A DNA stretch of 64,000 nucleotides from Hyphomicrobiales bacterium (GTDB lineage: Bacteria > Pseudomonadota > Alphaproteobacteria > Rhizobiales > Rhizobiaceae). Below are positions 25,945-34,794 of this stretch, one piece after another. The first letter of the stretch is position 1. Every line of letters begins with the position of its first letter. Both the position numbers and the translations under genes were made by a program. The stretch lies in contig UCJU01000002.1 in NCBI GenBank assembly GCA_900472925.1, positions 62,001-126,000 of the forward strand, read 5' to 3'. The notes under the pieces were generated by a model, which worked only from the letters and a program-made list of their open reading frames with translations, was not told the DNA's origin and searched no databases.

Positions 25945-26804
25945 AGTTTCCCCATACCCGCTGCCATCAGGTCGTCGCGCAGAATGCGACCCGCGATGAT
26001 GAAGACGACAAGGGCCGGGAGAAGCAGGATGAAGGAGACGATGGAGGCCAGCGGCAGCTGCATCGAATAGGGATCGAGATACATGTAAAGCTTGATCGGC
26101 AACGTCTCGACAACCGGCGCGCCGACGATGAAGGACTTGTCGAATTCCTCGAAGCTGCCGATGAACGACATCAGGCCGCCCGCAAGCAATCCCGGCACGG
26201 CAAGCGGCAGGATGATGTGGAGGACGATGCCGAAAGTGCCCGCGCCAAGCGAACGCGCAGCATGGATGAGATCATCTGGAATGGTTTCCAGCGCGGCCGT
26301 CATCAGCCGGATCATCAACGGCAAGGTGCCGACGATCTGCACGAGGATGACGCCGGCAACCGAGTAAGCGAGACCCATGACCATGAACACCTGCCCGATA
26401 CCCACGGCAACGACAATGCCTGGAATGATGATCGGCGCGAGGATGAAGATTTCCACCACCCGCTTCAGCCGGAATGGGAAACGGGCCATGGCCCAGGCCG
26501 TCGGCAGGGCGATTCCGGCCGTTGCAAAGGTCACCACAAAGGCGATTAAAATGCTGTTGAAGGCCGCACGGATCAGACCACTGTCACCTAGAATGCTGGC
26601 CCAACGGGCAGTCGTATAATCCTTGGGCACGACCAGCGGCGGTGCCCAGCCATCGGCAACGCTCCACAGGAACATCAGGGCAAGCGGAACCAGAATGGCA
26701 AGGCCAAGCGCCGCGAAGAGCCCCATTGAAACAAAGATTCGGTCATGCGGATGGAAGGTACGGCGACGGGAAAGACCATGGACTTCAGTGATGACAGCGG
26801 TCAT
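25941..26804 (-). CDS. ABC transporter permease, PotC/AfuB-like (module 1)
   Basis: 287 residues with six helices (LALAILVPLALMFLW-type helix 1). The EAA loop HAARSLGAGTFGIVLHIILP (about 183-202) matches the second permease of spermidine/Fe3+/phosphosugar importers. It lies directly behind the partner permease with no gap, and its stop overlaps the GDPD start. Confidence 0.92.
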   Translation of the reverse strand: MTAVITEVHGLSRRRTFHPHDRIFVSMGLFAALGLAILVPLALMFLWSVADGWAPPLVVPKDYTTARWASILGDSGLIRAAFNSILIAFVVTFATAGIALPTAWAMARFPFRLKRVVEIFILAPIIIPGIVVAVGIGQVFMVMGLAYSVAGVILVQIVGTLPLMIRLMTAALETIPDDLIHAARSLGAGTFGIVLHIILPLAVPGLLAGGLMSFIGSFEEFDKSFIVGAPVVETLPIKLYMYLDPYSMQLPLASIVSFILLLPALVVFIIAGRILRDDLMAAGMGKL

Positions 26805-27659
26805 TTACGTATCTCCCCGGTTCTGGTCGACACCAATGCGGGATGTCAGCGTGTAATAGGCAATGAGGACCAGAATGGCGAAGGCGCTCAACACCATGCC
26901 GATCGCGTAGACCTGGTTGAAGCGGCCCTGCTTGAATTCCTGCACCATTAGAACCGACAGCGGCCGGGCTGTCGGAGGTCCGACAATGTCGGGAATCGCG
27001 TAGGAGCCCATGGAACCGATGAAGGTAAGAAGAATGGCGGCGGTGATGCCAGGCATGGCCAGCGGCACCTCAACGAATAGAAAGGTCTTCAGCCGCGATG
27101 CGCCAAGCGTGCGAGACGCATAGCGAATATCTTCCGGAATGGCGGCAAAGGCGCTGGTGATGATCAGCGTCATGAACGGGATCTGCTTCCAGACGCTGGC
27201 AAGAATAACGCCGACGCCCCAGTCGTCACGCACGAGCTTTGGTAACCCAATTCCGAGCGGCGCAAACAGCCGGTCCATAAATCCACCGCGTTCGAAAACA
27301 ACAATAACCATCAGGCCGACGATGATGCTGGGCACCGCCATGGGCAGCTTGTATAGTCCGCTGAACAGCTTTCGACCGAAGAAGCTTTTGCGGATCAGAA
27401 GTGCCAGAGGTACCGAGAGCGCAAGCGAAACGATGACGGGCATGACCCCATAATAAATCGAGGTCGTCAGGCCGCGGATCATCGAAGGGCGGGTGAAAAT
27501 CCGCTCGTAAAGCGACAGGGTGAAACTGCCATCCTCCAGCCGGAAGCTTCCGATCAGCGCCGACAAAAGCGGGCTGCCGAAGAACACAAGGAGATAACCG
27601 ACGCCGGGTGCCAGCAAGACAAGCAGCTGAGCGCGCCGGTCGCGAAAAAGGCCGCGCAT
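26805..27659 (-). CDS. ABC transporter permease, PotB/AfuB-like (module 1)
   Basis: 284 residues. Helix 1 AQLLVLLAPGVGYLLVFFG and EAA loop YASRTLGASRLKTFLFVEVP identify the first permease subunit of a Pot/Fut-type importer. It shares one base with the ATPase gene upstream (TAATG). Confidence 0.92.
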   Translation of the reverse strand: MRGLFRDRRAQLLVLLAPGVGYLLVFFGSPLLSALIGSFRLEDGSFTLSLYERIFTRPSMIRGLTTSIYYGVMPVIVSLALSVPLALLIRKSFFGRKLFSGLYKLPMAVPSIIVGLMVIVVFERGGFMDRLFAPLGIGLPKLVRDDWGVGVILASVWKQIPFMTLIITSAFAAIPEDIRYASRTLGASRLKTFLFVEVPLAMPGITAAILLTFIGSMGSYAIPDIVGPPTARPLSVLMVQEFKQGRFNQVYAIGMVLSAFAILVLIAYYTLTSRIGVDQNRGDT

Positions 27660-28702
27660 TATGCGGCCTCCTTTACCGGACGGTCATCAAGAAGATGAAC
27701 AACACCCGGAAACTGAACCGATACGCGGCATCCGACATCGATCAGAGACGCGGCACCGGACTGATTGATGCGTATCTGTTGTCTGCCGATCTCGACGGTG
27801 TAGAGCGCATTCGGCCCCATGAAGGAAACTGCAGACACCGTGCCAGCACCCATGGCATCGGCAGCGATGACGATGTTTTCCGGTCGCACGGAGATTTGCG
27901 CCGGACCTCTGGCACGTCCATCCAGCGTAACAAGCTGACCCCAGGGCAAACACGCCTCTTCGGTACCATCCGTCGTCACGGGCAGCAGGTTGGTTTGCCC
28001 CAGAAAACCAGCCGTGAAAGCATGTTTGGGGGCGCGGTAAAGTTCGAGCGGCGTACCGATCTCCACAACACGACCCGCATTCATCACGACGATCCGATCC
28101 GACATCGCCATGGCCTCGGCCTGATCGTGTGTCACATAAATGCTCGTGGCCCCTATTCTTTTATGCAATTCCGTCAGCTCGTGGCGCAATGTATCGCGCA
28201 GCTTGGCGTCAAGGTTCGACAAGGGCTCGTCGAACAACAGAAGAGTGGGCTGCATGACGATGGCGCGTGCCAGTGCCACACGCTGCTGCTGACCGCCGGA
28301 CAGTTGTCGAGGCATACGGTCTACGAGAGCCGTCAGATTGCAGATCTCAAGCGCATGGGTGATGCGGCTGATACGCTCGTTCTTGGGCACCTTCTTCATG
28401 CGAAGACCGAAACCGAGATTTCTGGCAACCGACATATGCGGAAAAAGCGCGTAGGACTGGAAGACCATGGCGATATCCCGTGATTCCGGCGGAGCCTGGT
28501 CGATACGTTTGCCACCCAGCCAAATCTCACCACCGGATGGTTCGCTGATCCCCATGAGAATACGCAGAAGCGTCGATTTACCGCAGCCGGAGGGGCCAAG
28601 GATCGTGACGAATTCGCCGCGCTCCACGCTGATCGACAAAGGATGGAGTGCTCGGCTTACGCCGTAGTCCTTGGTGATGTTGTTGATCTCGAGTTCACTC
28701 AT
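27659..28702 (-). CDS. ABC transporter ATP-binding protein, PotA/FbpC-like (module 1)
   Basis: 347 residues. Walker [10 protein letters not shown] (36-44), signature [15 protein letters not shown], Walker B LLLFDEPLSNLDA, and H-loop YVTHDQAEAMAMSD are intact, followed by a TOBE domain (VRPENIVIAADAMGAG). It powers the 25941-27659 permease pair. Confidence 0.94.
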   Translation of the reverse strand: MSELEINNITKDYGVSRALHPLSISVERGEFVTILGPSGCGKSTLLRILMGISEPSGGEIWLGGKRIDQAPPESRDIAMVFQSYALFPHMSVARNLGFGLRMKKVPKNERISRITHALEICNLTALVDRMPRQLSGGQQQRVALARAIVMQPTLLLFDEPLSNLDAKLRDTLRHELTELHKRIGATSIYVTHDQAEAMAMSDRIVVMNAGRVVEIGTPLELYRAPKHAFTAGFLGQTNLLPVTTDGTEEACLPWGQLVTLDGRARGPAQISVRPENIVIAADAMGAGTVSAVSFMGPNALYTVEIGRQQIRINQSGAASLIDVGCRVSVQFPGVVHLLDDRPVKEAA

Positions 28703-28728
28703 GACAATCTTCCTTGGCGACTACGACA

Positions 28729-28747
28729 GGCCGGGACCAGGCCGGCC
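28729..28747 (-). terminator. Hairpin between SBP and ATPase genes (module 1)
   Basis: GGCCGG / CCGGCC, 7-base loop, 17 bases behind the SBP stop. There is no T tract; a candidate for transcript stabilisation or partial termination favouring SBP expression. Confidence 0.5.
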
Positions 28748-28763
28748 CATGCGGTATCAAGCG

Positions 28764-29993
28764 CTACTGGTTGAGCACTTTTTCATCCAACGCTTCGCCA
28801 AGCGCCTTTGCCATGTCCCAGAAGGCGGGAACCGAGAGACGCGGGTAGACCTCTTTGGGCAGGACGTGCAGTTGCGCATCCTTTGGCATCATGTCGTTGG
28901 TGACGTCGAGACGCGGTGACCGCGAGGCCTTGTGTTCCAGCTTCCATGTCTGGAACTCCTTGCTCATTGCCATGTCGATAAGCAGCAGGGCAGCGGCTAC
29001 GTGCTTGGCATTGGCCGGCACGAACATGGCATCACCGGAACCGATTTGCCCCTTTTCCAACAACGTCAGACGAAAGCTTTCGGGCAATTGCTTGTTGCCC
29101 AGAAACGTCATGACCTGATCTTCCCATACCGTGCCGATATAGAGTTGTTGGTTGTTGATGAGGTTCAGCGTATCGGCATTGCCGTTGGTCAATTCGGCGA
29201 CGGGCAGCAAGCGCTTATAGTAGTCCCAAACCGGGTTCAGGCATTCGGACGTCATTGCCCAGTCTTCGGCCTCCTGCAGCGTCTTGCTGTAATTCGTCAG
29301 CTGCGTGCGGCAGTCGCCGGTCAGATAGTTGAGCGCGACCGAATAGATGAAACCGCTGCCGGAACCCCCTTTGGCAGGAAGAGTGACGCCCAGACGCTTG
29401 GGGTTCTTTTCTGCCCAGGTGAGCAACTCCTCGAAGCTTTTCGGCAGGTCTTCGGGCTTCACGAAAGCCGAGTCATAACCGATCGCTGTCTGGTTCATGT
29501 GTACCAGCGGATAGGTGCCGCCATGGTCCTTGCCAAAGAGGTTTTTTGCCAAGACCGGATCGTAATTGGCCATGTTGGGCAGGATGTTCGTCAACGCAAT
29601 TTTGCCCACCACACCTTTGGAAGACAAAAGGGGATATTCACCCCCACCGGCGAAATATGCATCCACCGGCGAATCCTGGCCCGCTGCATGGACGGCAATC
29701 AGTTGCTGGTTTGCCTGATCTCCGTTTACGTCGCTATAGGCGACCTTGATACCGTATTTGGCCTCGAAGCTGGTGATCAGTTCCTTCCACGTATCCGCGA
29801 AACTGCCGGCGAAATTGTACATCGTCACGGAGCCCTCGGCTTTGGCGGCGGGAACGACGATGTCATAGAAATTCTCGCGCGTGACCTTCGACAGATCGAA
29901 ATCGAGGTTCTTCATATTGGTGTCAGCCGCCAGACAAGGTGCAGCCGTCGTTGCCAGCGCCAGCGCGGCAATCGCAAGATACTTGATAGGCAT
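28764..29993 (-). CDS. ABC transporter solute-binding protein (module 1)
   Basis: 409 residues from ATG 29993 (GAGGA eight bases upstream); an upstream in-frame extension has no support. Signal peptide MPIKYLAIAALALATTAAPC. SBP family 1/6 features: EGSVTMYNFAGSFADTWKEL, YGIKVAYSDVNGDQANQQLI, GGSGSGFIYSVALNYLTGDC. It binds the ligand of the module-1 importer. The coupled GDPD and phosphatase suggest a glycerophosphodiester ligand such as glycerophosphoinositol (inference). First gene of the operon, divergent from the ROK regulator. Confidence 0.9.
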   Translation of the reverse strand: MPIKYLAIAALALATTAAPCLAADTNMKNLDFDLSKVTRENFYDIVVPAAKAEGSVTMYNFAGSFADTWKELITSFEAKYGIKVAYSDVNGDQANQQLIAVHAAGQDSPVDAYFAGGGEYPLLSSKGVVGKIALTNILPNMANYDPVLAKNLFGKDHGGTYPLVHMNQTAIGYDSAFVKPEDLPKSFEELLTWAEKNPKRLGVTLPAKGGSGSGFIYSVALNYLTGDCRTQLTNYSKTLQEAEDWAMTSECLNPVWDYYKRLLPVAELTNGNADTLNLINNQQLYIGTVWEDQVMTFLGNKQLPESFRLTLLEKGQIGSGDAMFVPANAKHVAAALLLIDMAMSKEFQTWKLEHKASRSPRLDVTNDMMPKDAQLHVLPKEVYPRLSVPAFWDMAKALGEALDEKVLNQ

Positions 29994-30039
29994 TGATAGC
30001 TTCCTCTTGGAGGTCCGTTGAGCACTGACGCTCAATTAC

Positions 30040-30054
30040 TACACTTTGAGTGTA
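30040..30054. promoter_or_regulatory. Perfect inverted repeat in the SBP/ROK divergent promoter
   Basis: TACACT-TTG-AGTGTA. It sits in the 145-base space between the SBP start (29993) and the ROK start (30139), the expected place for the operator of the ROK regulator. Confidence 0.5.
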
Positions 30055-30138
30055 ATATTTATGACAGTCCTGTTGAGAATTCTTGGCGGAGCCGTAACGG
30101 GTCATTGCCGCAGCTCTGTGCAGCCGCTATCCAAAGTC

Positions 30139-31287
30139 ATGACCTTCGATCCAAAAACACGCGATACGTTTGATCGCCACCCGCTCGCCAGCGGCAACGA
30201 GCGGCTTATTCTCGATATCATCAGGCGGTATGGACCGATCTCCCGGGCGTCCATCACTGGCCATACCGATCTGACGCAGCAATCTGTGCATCGGCTGGTA
30301 GACGGCCTGCTGGAGCGCTCGCTTCTCCAGACCGGCGCCCCCATTAAAGGCACGCGCGGCCAGCCGAGCCCGACCATCGAACTGGTGCCGGAAGCCGCCT
30401 ATTCGCTCGGCATTTCCATCAACACCGATTCTGCTGTGATCTGCATTGCTGATTTCCGCTGCGACATCGTCGTGGAGGAAAAGCTGGAAATGCTCCCCGG
30501 TGATCATGAGTTGACATTGGAGGCACTGTCTCTCGCCCTGGAACGTTTGCTTGGGCAATACAACATCTCACGCGAAAAGCTGATTGGTCTTGGCTTTTCG
30601 ATGTCGGGATTTTTTATATCCCAAGACCGCGTCTTTAACGCGCCCGAGCCATTACGGGACTGGTCGCTGAAAAATCTGAGACCAGTCCTCGAGGACAGGT
30701 TCCGCCTGCCCGTTTGGCTTGAAAACAACGCCACAACTGGCGCAATCGGCGAAAGCCTGTGCGGCGTAGGCTCATGGTGTCAGACCTTTGCCTACCTTTC
30801 TTTCAACTACGGTTTCGGCGGAGGTCTTATTTTAGGTGGCCAGCCGTTTCACGGCTTTTACGGCAATGCTGGCGAATTCAGCGGGATTTATAACCCCGAC
30901 GAATCTCCTAAGCGCCCTGCCCTGCAATATTTGATCGAGACACTCCAAAAAAATGGTGTCGAAATATACTCCATTGAAGCGCTATACCGGCAGTTTGATC
31001 CAACATGGCCCGGTGTGGAAGAATGGTTAGTTAGAACCATGCCGCAGGTAGACCGGCTCGTCGCCAGTTTGATTGCAGTCATCGACCCCCAGGCCATCGT
31101 CTTCGGAGGACAGGTGCCGCGAAAGCTCGGCCAGATGATGATCGAGCGTGTTCACATGCCCTCGGAGCGAGAACATCGCTACGGCGTTGGCCCACAGGAG
31201 GCCAAATTGGTGCTCAGCGAAACCAAAGGGGACCCCTCCGCCATCGGCGCCGCCTTGTTACCGCTTAGGATACGATCATTTCATTAG
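30139..31287 (+). CDS. ROK-family transcriptional regulator
   Basis: 382 residues from ATG 30139; the longer open frame from 30046 would run through the inverted repeat. A MarR-like winged HTH (YGPISRASITGHTDLTQQSV, HRLVDGLLERSLL) precedes a ROK ASKHA domain. The glucokinase catalytic motif (normally ENDAN) reads ENNATTGAIGE and the Cys-rich zinc loop is absent, so it should be a pure ligand-sensing repressor without kinase activity. Its place opposite the module-1 SBP points to control of that importer/GDPD operon. Confidence 0.9.
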   Translation: MTFDPKTRDTFDRHPLASGNERLILDIIRRYGPISRASITGHTDLTQQSVHRLVDGLLERSLLQTGAPIKGTRGQPSPTIELVPEAAYSLGISINTDSAVICIADFRCDIVVEEKLEMLPGDHELTLEALSLALERLLGQYNISREKLIGLGFSMSGFFISQDRVFNAPEPLRDWSLKNLRPVLEDRFRLPVWLENNATTGAIGESLCGVGSWCQTFAYLSFNYGFGGGLILGGQPFHGFYGNAGEFSGIYNPDESPKRPALQYLIETLQKNGVEIYSIEALYRQFDPTWPGVEEWLVRTMPQVDRLVASLIAVIDPQAIVFGGQVPRKLGQMMIERVHMPSEREHRYGVGPQEAKLVLSETKGDPSAIGAALLPLRIRSFH

Positions 31288-31419
31288 TCGTGTGATCGAC
31301 CAAATTGTTCGCGCATGTGCAGCCGCGAAATCGCATTTCGGCGTGGTTCTCGAGGCGATTCCAACCGTCGGTCCACGTAACAGGTGACTCAAGCTGTGAT
31401 AGGGATGTAGCGTGTGCCG

Positions 31420-32367
31420 TTATACCGCAAAAACCTGATCATGTGTGGCGACGAAGAATTGGCCTTCGGATGTCACCCATCCTCGAAACATTCCGTCCGT
31501 ATTGTAGGGAGCAGCAATCGATCCATCCGCGCCGACAGCGACCAGCCCGGCACCAATGCCGTGCGGTTTCAAGTCCTCCTGAATGACCTTAGAGGCAGCC
31601 TGCTCCAGTGTCTCACCAAGGTAGCCAACACGGCTTGCGACTTCATGACCGACAGCGTAACGGATGAAGAACTCACCTTTTCCCGTGCCGGATACGGCGC
31701 AGAGCCCGTCCCGCGCATAAGTCCCAGCACCTGCGATGGGCGTATCGCCGATGCGGCCGACCGGTTTGTTGTTGTAACCACCTGTCGAGGTAGCGGCTGC
31801 CAGATGTCCAGACGCGTCGAGAGCCACCGCTCCAACCGTTCCGTGTTTTTCGGATTCGCTTGCCACAGCCGCTGTGCCAGCCTCCGCGTGGGCTTTCATC
31901 GCAACCAGTGCTTTGACGCGCTTTTCGGTGGTGAAATAAGTGTTCTCAACGATGTCTAGACCTTCTGCTTCGGCAAAATTGTCAGCAGCCGGGCCACCCA
32001 TAATAACGGCATCGCCCTTTTCCATCACACGCCGTGCGGCCTTGATCGGATTGCGGATACGTCTTGCAAGAGTGATGCCACCGGCCTCCAGCGTCGCACC
32101 GTCCATGATCGAAGCCTCAAGTTCATGGTTGCCAGCAGCATTGAGTGCAGCACCATAACCGGCATTAAAATGCGGGCTATCTTCCATCACAACGACCGCC
32201 GCCTGCACAGCATCGAGCGCTGAGCCATTGGCTGTGAGCACGGCCCAACCAGCCCGCAACGCATGCGCCAGATCGACACGCGCTGCCTCCCACTCGGCTT
32301 CCGTCAGGCCAAGCTTCGCCATCACGCCGCAACCACCATGAATTGCCAGTGCGATCTTGCCCATCAT
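31420..32367 (-). CDS. iaaA: Isoaspartyl peptidase / L-asparaginase (Ntn-hydrolase)
   Basis: 315 residues (or 314 from the second ATG). The autoproteolysis site HGTVGAVALD places the nucleophilic Thr at residue 177, close to E. coli IaaA Thr179. HFNAGYGAALNAAGNHELEA and GRIGDTPIAGAGTYA are substrate-site hallmarks. The family releases aspartate from beta-aspartyl dipeptides, asparagine or aspartylglucosamine. It lies behind the oligopeptide-type SBP gene, so imported isoaspartyl or asparagine-linked compounds are plausible substrates. Confidence 0.93.
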   Translation of the reverse strand: MMGKIALAIHGGCGVMAKLGLTEAEWEAARVDLAHALRAGWAVLTANGSALDAVQAAVVVMEDSPHFNAGYGAALNAAGNHELEASIMDGATLEAGGITLARRIRNPIKAARRVMEKGDAVIMGGPAADNFAEAEGLDIVENTYFTTEKRVKALVAMKAHAEAGTAAVASESEKHGTVGAVALDASGHLAAATSTGGYNNKPVGRIGDTPIAGAGTYARDGLCAVSGTGKGEFFIRYAVGHEVASRVGYLGETLEQAASKVIQEDLKPHGIGAGLVAVGADGSIAAPYNTDGMFRGWVTSEGQFFVATHDQVFAV

Positions 32368-32393
32368 TTATCCTTTTCTTAAACCACACCAGC

Positions 32394-32412
32394 CGGGCAG
32401 AACGTCTGCCCG
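32394..32412 (-). terminator. Hairpin between peptide-type SBP and iaaA
   Basis: Perfect 8-bp arms CGGGCAGA / TCTGCCCG with a 3-base loop, 25 bases behind the SBP stop on the minus strand. No T tract; likely transcript stabilisation or partial termination before iaaA. Confidence 0.55.
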
Positions 32413-32436
32413 ACCGAGATATGGAGATTGCGCGCC

Positions 32437-34029
32437 TTACTTCGCAGGGCGAACGTTCATCGCCAGCGTATCTTCGTCCGAACGCGGCACGATGGTGATC
32501 GTCTTCTTCATGCCCCAAGCCGAAACAATCGAGGCGATCGATAGATTGGGGCGATCAGAGGCCACCAAAGCATTGGCGTCCTTTAAATATTGTTCGCGTT
32601 TACCAGCGTCCATTTCGACACCCGCTTGCTCGATCAATTTGTCCAGCGCCGGGTTCGAATATCCACGGATGTTGAAGGCACCCAGTTTCTTAGCAGGCTC
32701 GTTGGTGTGAACAAGCGACGACAGCGTGTAGTTGGCTTCGCCTGTCAATGTTCCCCAGCCAGACATGGTCAGCGAATAGTCGCCACGCGTATTGGCGGGG
32801 AAATAGACCGCGCCGGGCTGGGCATTGGCCTCTACCTGAATGCCAATGGCCGTGAGCATCTGCGCAATCGTCGTACCGGCGTCCTTGTCGCCTGGGAGAC
32901 GGTCGTTGGTGAAGGAGAACGTCACCTTGAACCCGTCTGGATACCCCGCCTCGGCAAGCAGCGCCTTTGCCTTGTCCACATTAGACTTGGTCGGTTTAAC
33001 ATCCGGATTGTAGCCAAAGATGTTCGGCGTCACGAGCTGTGACTGGACCGTGCCCATGCCTTCCATGGCGATCTCGGTGATGGTTTCCCGGTCGATGGCG
33101 AGATCGAAGGCTTCACGGACTTTTGGATCGGTGAAAGGGTTCTTGGGCAGCGGCGAGCCGTCCTTCGCACTCACCTGCGGGGACTTATCCCGGAAGTCGA
33201 AGGCGATGTTGAACAGGTAGACGCTGTCCTGGCGAACGATGGTGAGCTTGGAATCCTGCTCCAGCGTCGGCACATCGGAGGCGGGGATGCGGGCGATGAG
33301 ATCAACCTGACCGGCTTTCAGCTGCGCCACGCGGGCAGCATCGTTCGGCAGCTCTTTTCGGATAACCTTGTCCCATGGCTCTTTGCCGCCCCAGTAGCCA
33401 TCGAACCGCTCCAGAACGAGCTGTTCTTTCGGCGTCCACGAAACGAACTTATAAGGGCCGGTGCCGATGGCGGCCTTGCCGGAGTTGAACCCTTCGGATG
33501 CCTTTTCGGCGCTGTCGGAATAGTCCTTGGCAGCGTTGTGCGAGACGACGAACAGACGAATGAAATCATTCGGCAGGTTCGGAGCCGGGCCATCCGTCTT
33601 GACACGGATGGTCAACGGATCAACGATTTCGACGCTCTTCACACGGCGCACATAGATCGTGGTCGGGTTCGGCCCTGCCACACGCGGAATACGTTCGATG
33701 GAGAATTTCACGTCTTCCGCGGTGAAGTCGGATCCGTCGTGGAATTTGACGCCCGGACGCAGCTTGAATTCCCAGGTGCTGTCGTCAATCGCGGTCCAGC
33801 TGGTAGCAAGGCCGGGCTCGAGTTCAAGGTTGTTGCCGGATTTGATCAGCGAGTCGTAGATATGCTTCATCGCCTCGGCGTGGGTCCCGGCGGCGGTGAA
33901 GTCAGGATCGATCGACAGCGGTCCGGCGCGCACGCCAATCGTCAGATCGGCGGCAAGAGCGGCACTTGAAACGCCGCCGAGCAATGCCGTTGCGAGCACG
34001 GCTGTTCGGAATGTTTTCGAGATTATCAT
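32437..34029 (-). CDS. ABC transporter solute-binding protein, peptide/nickel type (SBP_bac_5)
   Basis: 530 residues with signal peptide (MIISKTFRTAVLATALLG..., cleaved near SAALAADL). Family-5 landmarks: GTHAEAMKHIYDSLIKSG, WEFKLRPGVKFHDGSDFTAE, DVKFSIERIPRVAGPN, GTGPYKFVSWTPKEQLVLER. The receptor for the DppBCDF-like membrane complex encoded on the opposite arm (35559-39129). Overlaps marR by 4 bases, so regulator and receptor are co-translated. Confidence 0.95.
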   Translation of the reverse strand: MIISKTFRTAVLATALLGGVSSAALAADLTIGVRAGPLSIDPDFTAAGTHAEAMKHIYDSLIKSGNNLELEPGLATSWTAIDDSTWEFKLRPGVKFHDGSDFTAEDVKFSIERIPRVAGPNPTTIYVRRVKSVEIVDPLTIRVKTDGPAPNLPNDFIRLFVVSHNAAKDYSDSAEKASEGFNSGKAAIGTGPYKFVSWTPKEQLVLERFDGYWGGKEPWDKVIRKELPNDAARVAQLKAGQVDLIARIPASDVPTLEQDSKLTIVRQDSVYLFNIAFDFRDKSPQVSAKDGSPLPKNPFTDPKVREAFDLAIDRETITEIAMEGMGTVQSQLVTPNIFGYNPDVKPTKSNVDKAKALLAEAGYPDGFKVTFSFTNDRLPGDKDAGTTIAQMLTAIGIQVEANAQPGAVYFPANTRGDYSLTMSGWGTLTGEANYTLSSLVHTNEPAKKLGAFNIRGYSNPALDKLIEQAGVEMDAGKREQYLKDANALVASDRPNLSIASIVSAWGMKKTITIVPRSDEDTLAMNVRPAK

Positions 34030-34589
34030 TCTTCGTTCTCCTCTGTTGTTGTCATAGGCGGCCAGTTCGGTGAATCCACGACGACCTTGGCGAGCAGTTC
34101 AGACAGCATCAGTTGTTCGGCAGGCGTCAGCGATGAGATCATCGCCTTTTCGCGCTCGACCATCGGTTGCATGGCTTGCTCGACGATGCGTTTGCCTTCG
34201 TCGGTGATGTAAAGGACAAAACTCCTCAAATCCGCCTGATCGATTTCACGGCGGATGATGTTCTTGTCGATAAGCTTCTGAATTGCCCGACTGATCGTAT
34301 TTTTCGGAAAGCCGGAAGAACTGCAAATGGCGCTGGCGGTCAGCCCGTCGGACAGGCCCAGCGAATAGAGAACGACGAATTCTGGCCGTGGAATGCCGTG
34401 TTCCTTTTCGATCAACCTGTAAATCGGCTCGTTAAATTGCAACGCCAGAAAGTTGAAGCGGAACGACAGCCAACACGGATTTTGCCAGAGCTTGACGGAG
34501 ACGAGCTGCTCTACGCCATGGCTTCCGGCCGCGACCTTGCCGCCTTCCCGCAGCAGAGCATCCAGTGTTGGTCCGCGTGATTGTCGCAA
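34026..34589 (-). CDS. MarR-family transcriptional regulator
   Basis: 187 residues. Winged HTH: PEFVVLYSLGLSDGLTASAI, CSSSGFPKNTISRAIQKLID, then wing DQADLRSFVLYITDEGKRIV. Divergent from the creatininase/permease arm, with several palindromes between; it probably represses both arms of the split importer system. Start choice is uncertain by some residues. Confidence 0.9.
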   Translation of the reverse strand: MRQSRGPTLDALLREGGKVAAGSHGVEQLVSVKLWQNPCWLSFRFNFLALQFNEPIYRLIEKEHGIPRPEFVVLYSLGLSDGLTASAICSSSGFPKNTISRAIQKLIDKNIIRREIDQADLRSFVLYITDEGKRIVEQAMQPMVEREKAMISSLTPAEQLMLSELLAKVVVDSPNWPPMTTTEENEE

Positions 34590-34670
34590 TCAGTCCTCGC
34601 TTGGCCGCAATTCAATTTAGTCCCGTATGGAACTTGACGTTGGATTAAATGGCTGTCAATTTCTTTTTTT

Positions 34671-34686
34671 AGTTCCATTTAGAACT
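34671..34686. promoter_or_regulatory. Inverted repeat AGTTC-N6-GAACT, candidate MarR operator
   Basis: A perfect 5-bp dyad in the divergent control region, 82 bases from the marR start. A related GGAAC occurs at 34629-34633. Confidence 0.45.
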
Positions 34687-34713
34687 TTGTTTAATGGGGC
34701 GCAGATGGGTGAA

Positions 34714-34732
34714 AAGCACAAATATTGTGCTT
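34714..34732. promoter_or_regulatory. Perfect inverted repeat AAGCACAA-ATA-TTGTGCTT
   Basis: 8-bp arms with a 3-base centre, 63 bases upstream of the creatininase start. The best dyad of this region; a probable operator for MarR or another regulator. Confidence 0.5.
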
Positions 34733-34794
34733 AAACGCCAAATAGTGGACGTTCTTTGCGCGTTTGCATCGATAACGAGAATGAGGATCGCGAC

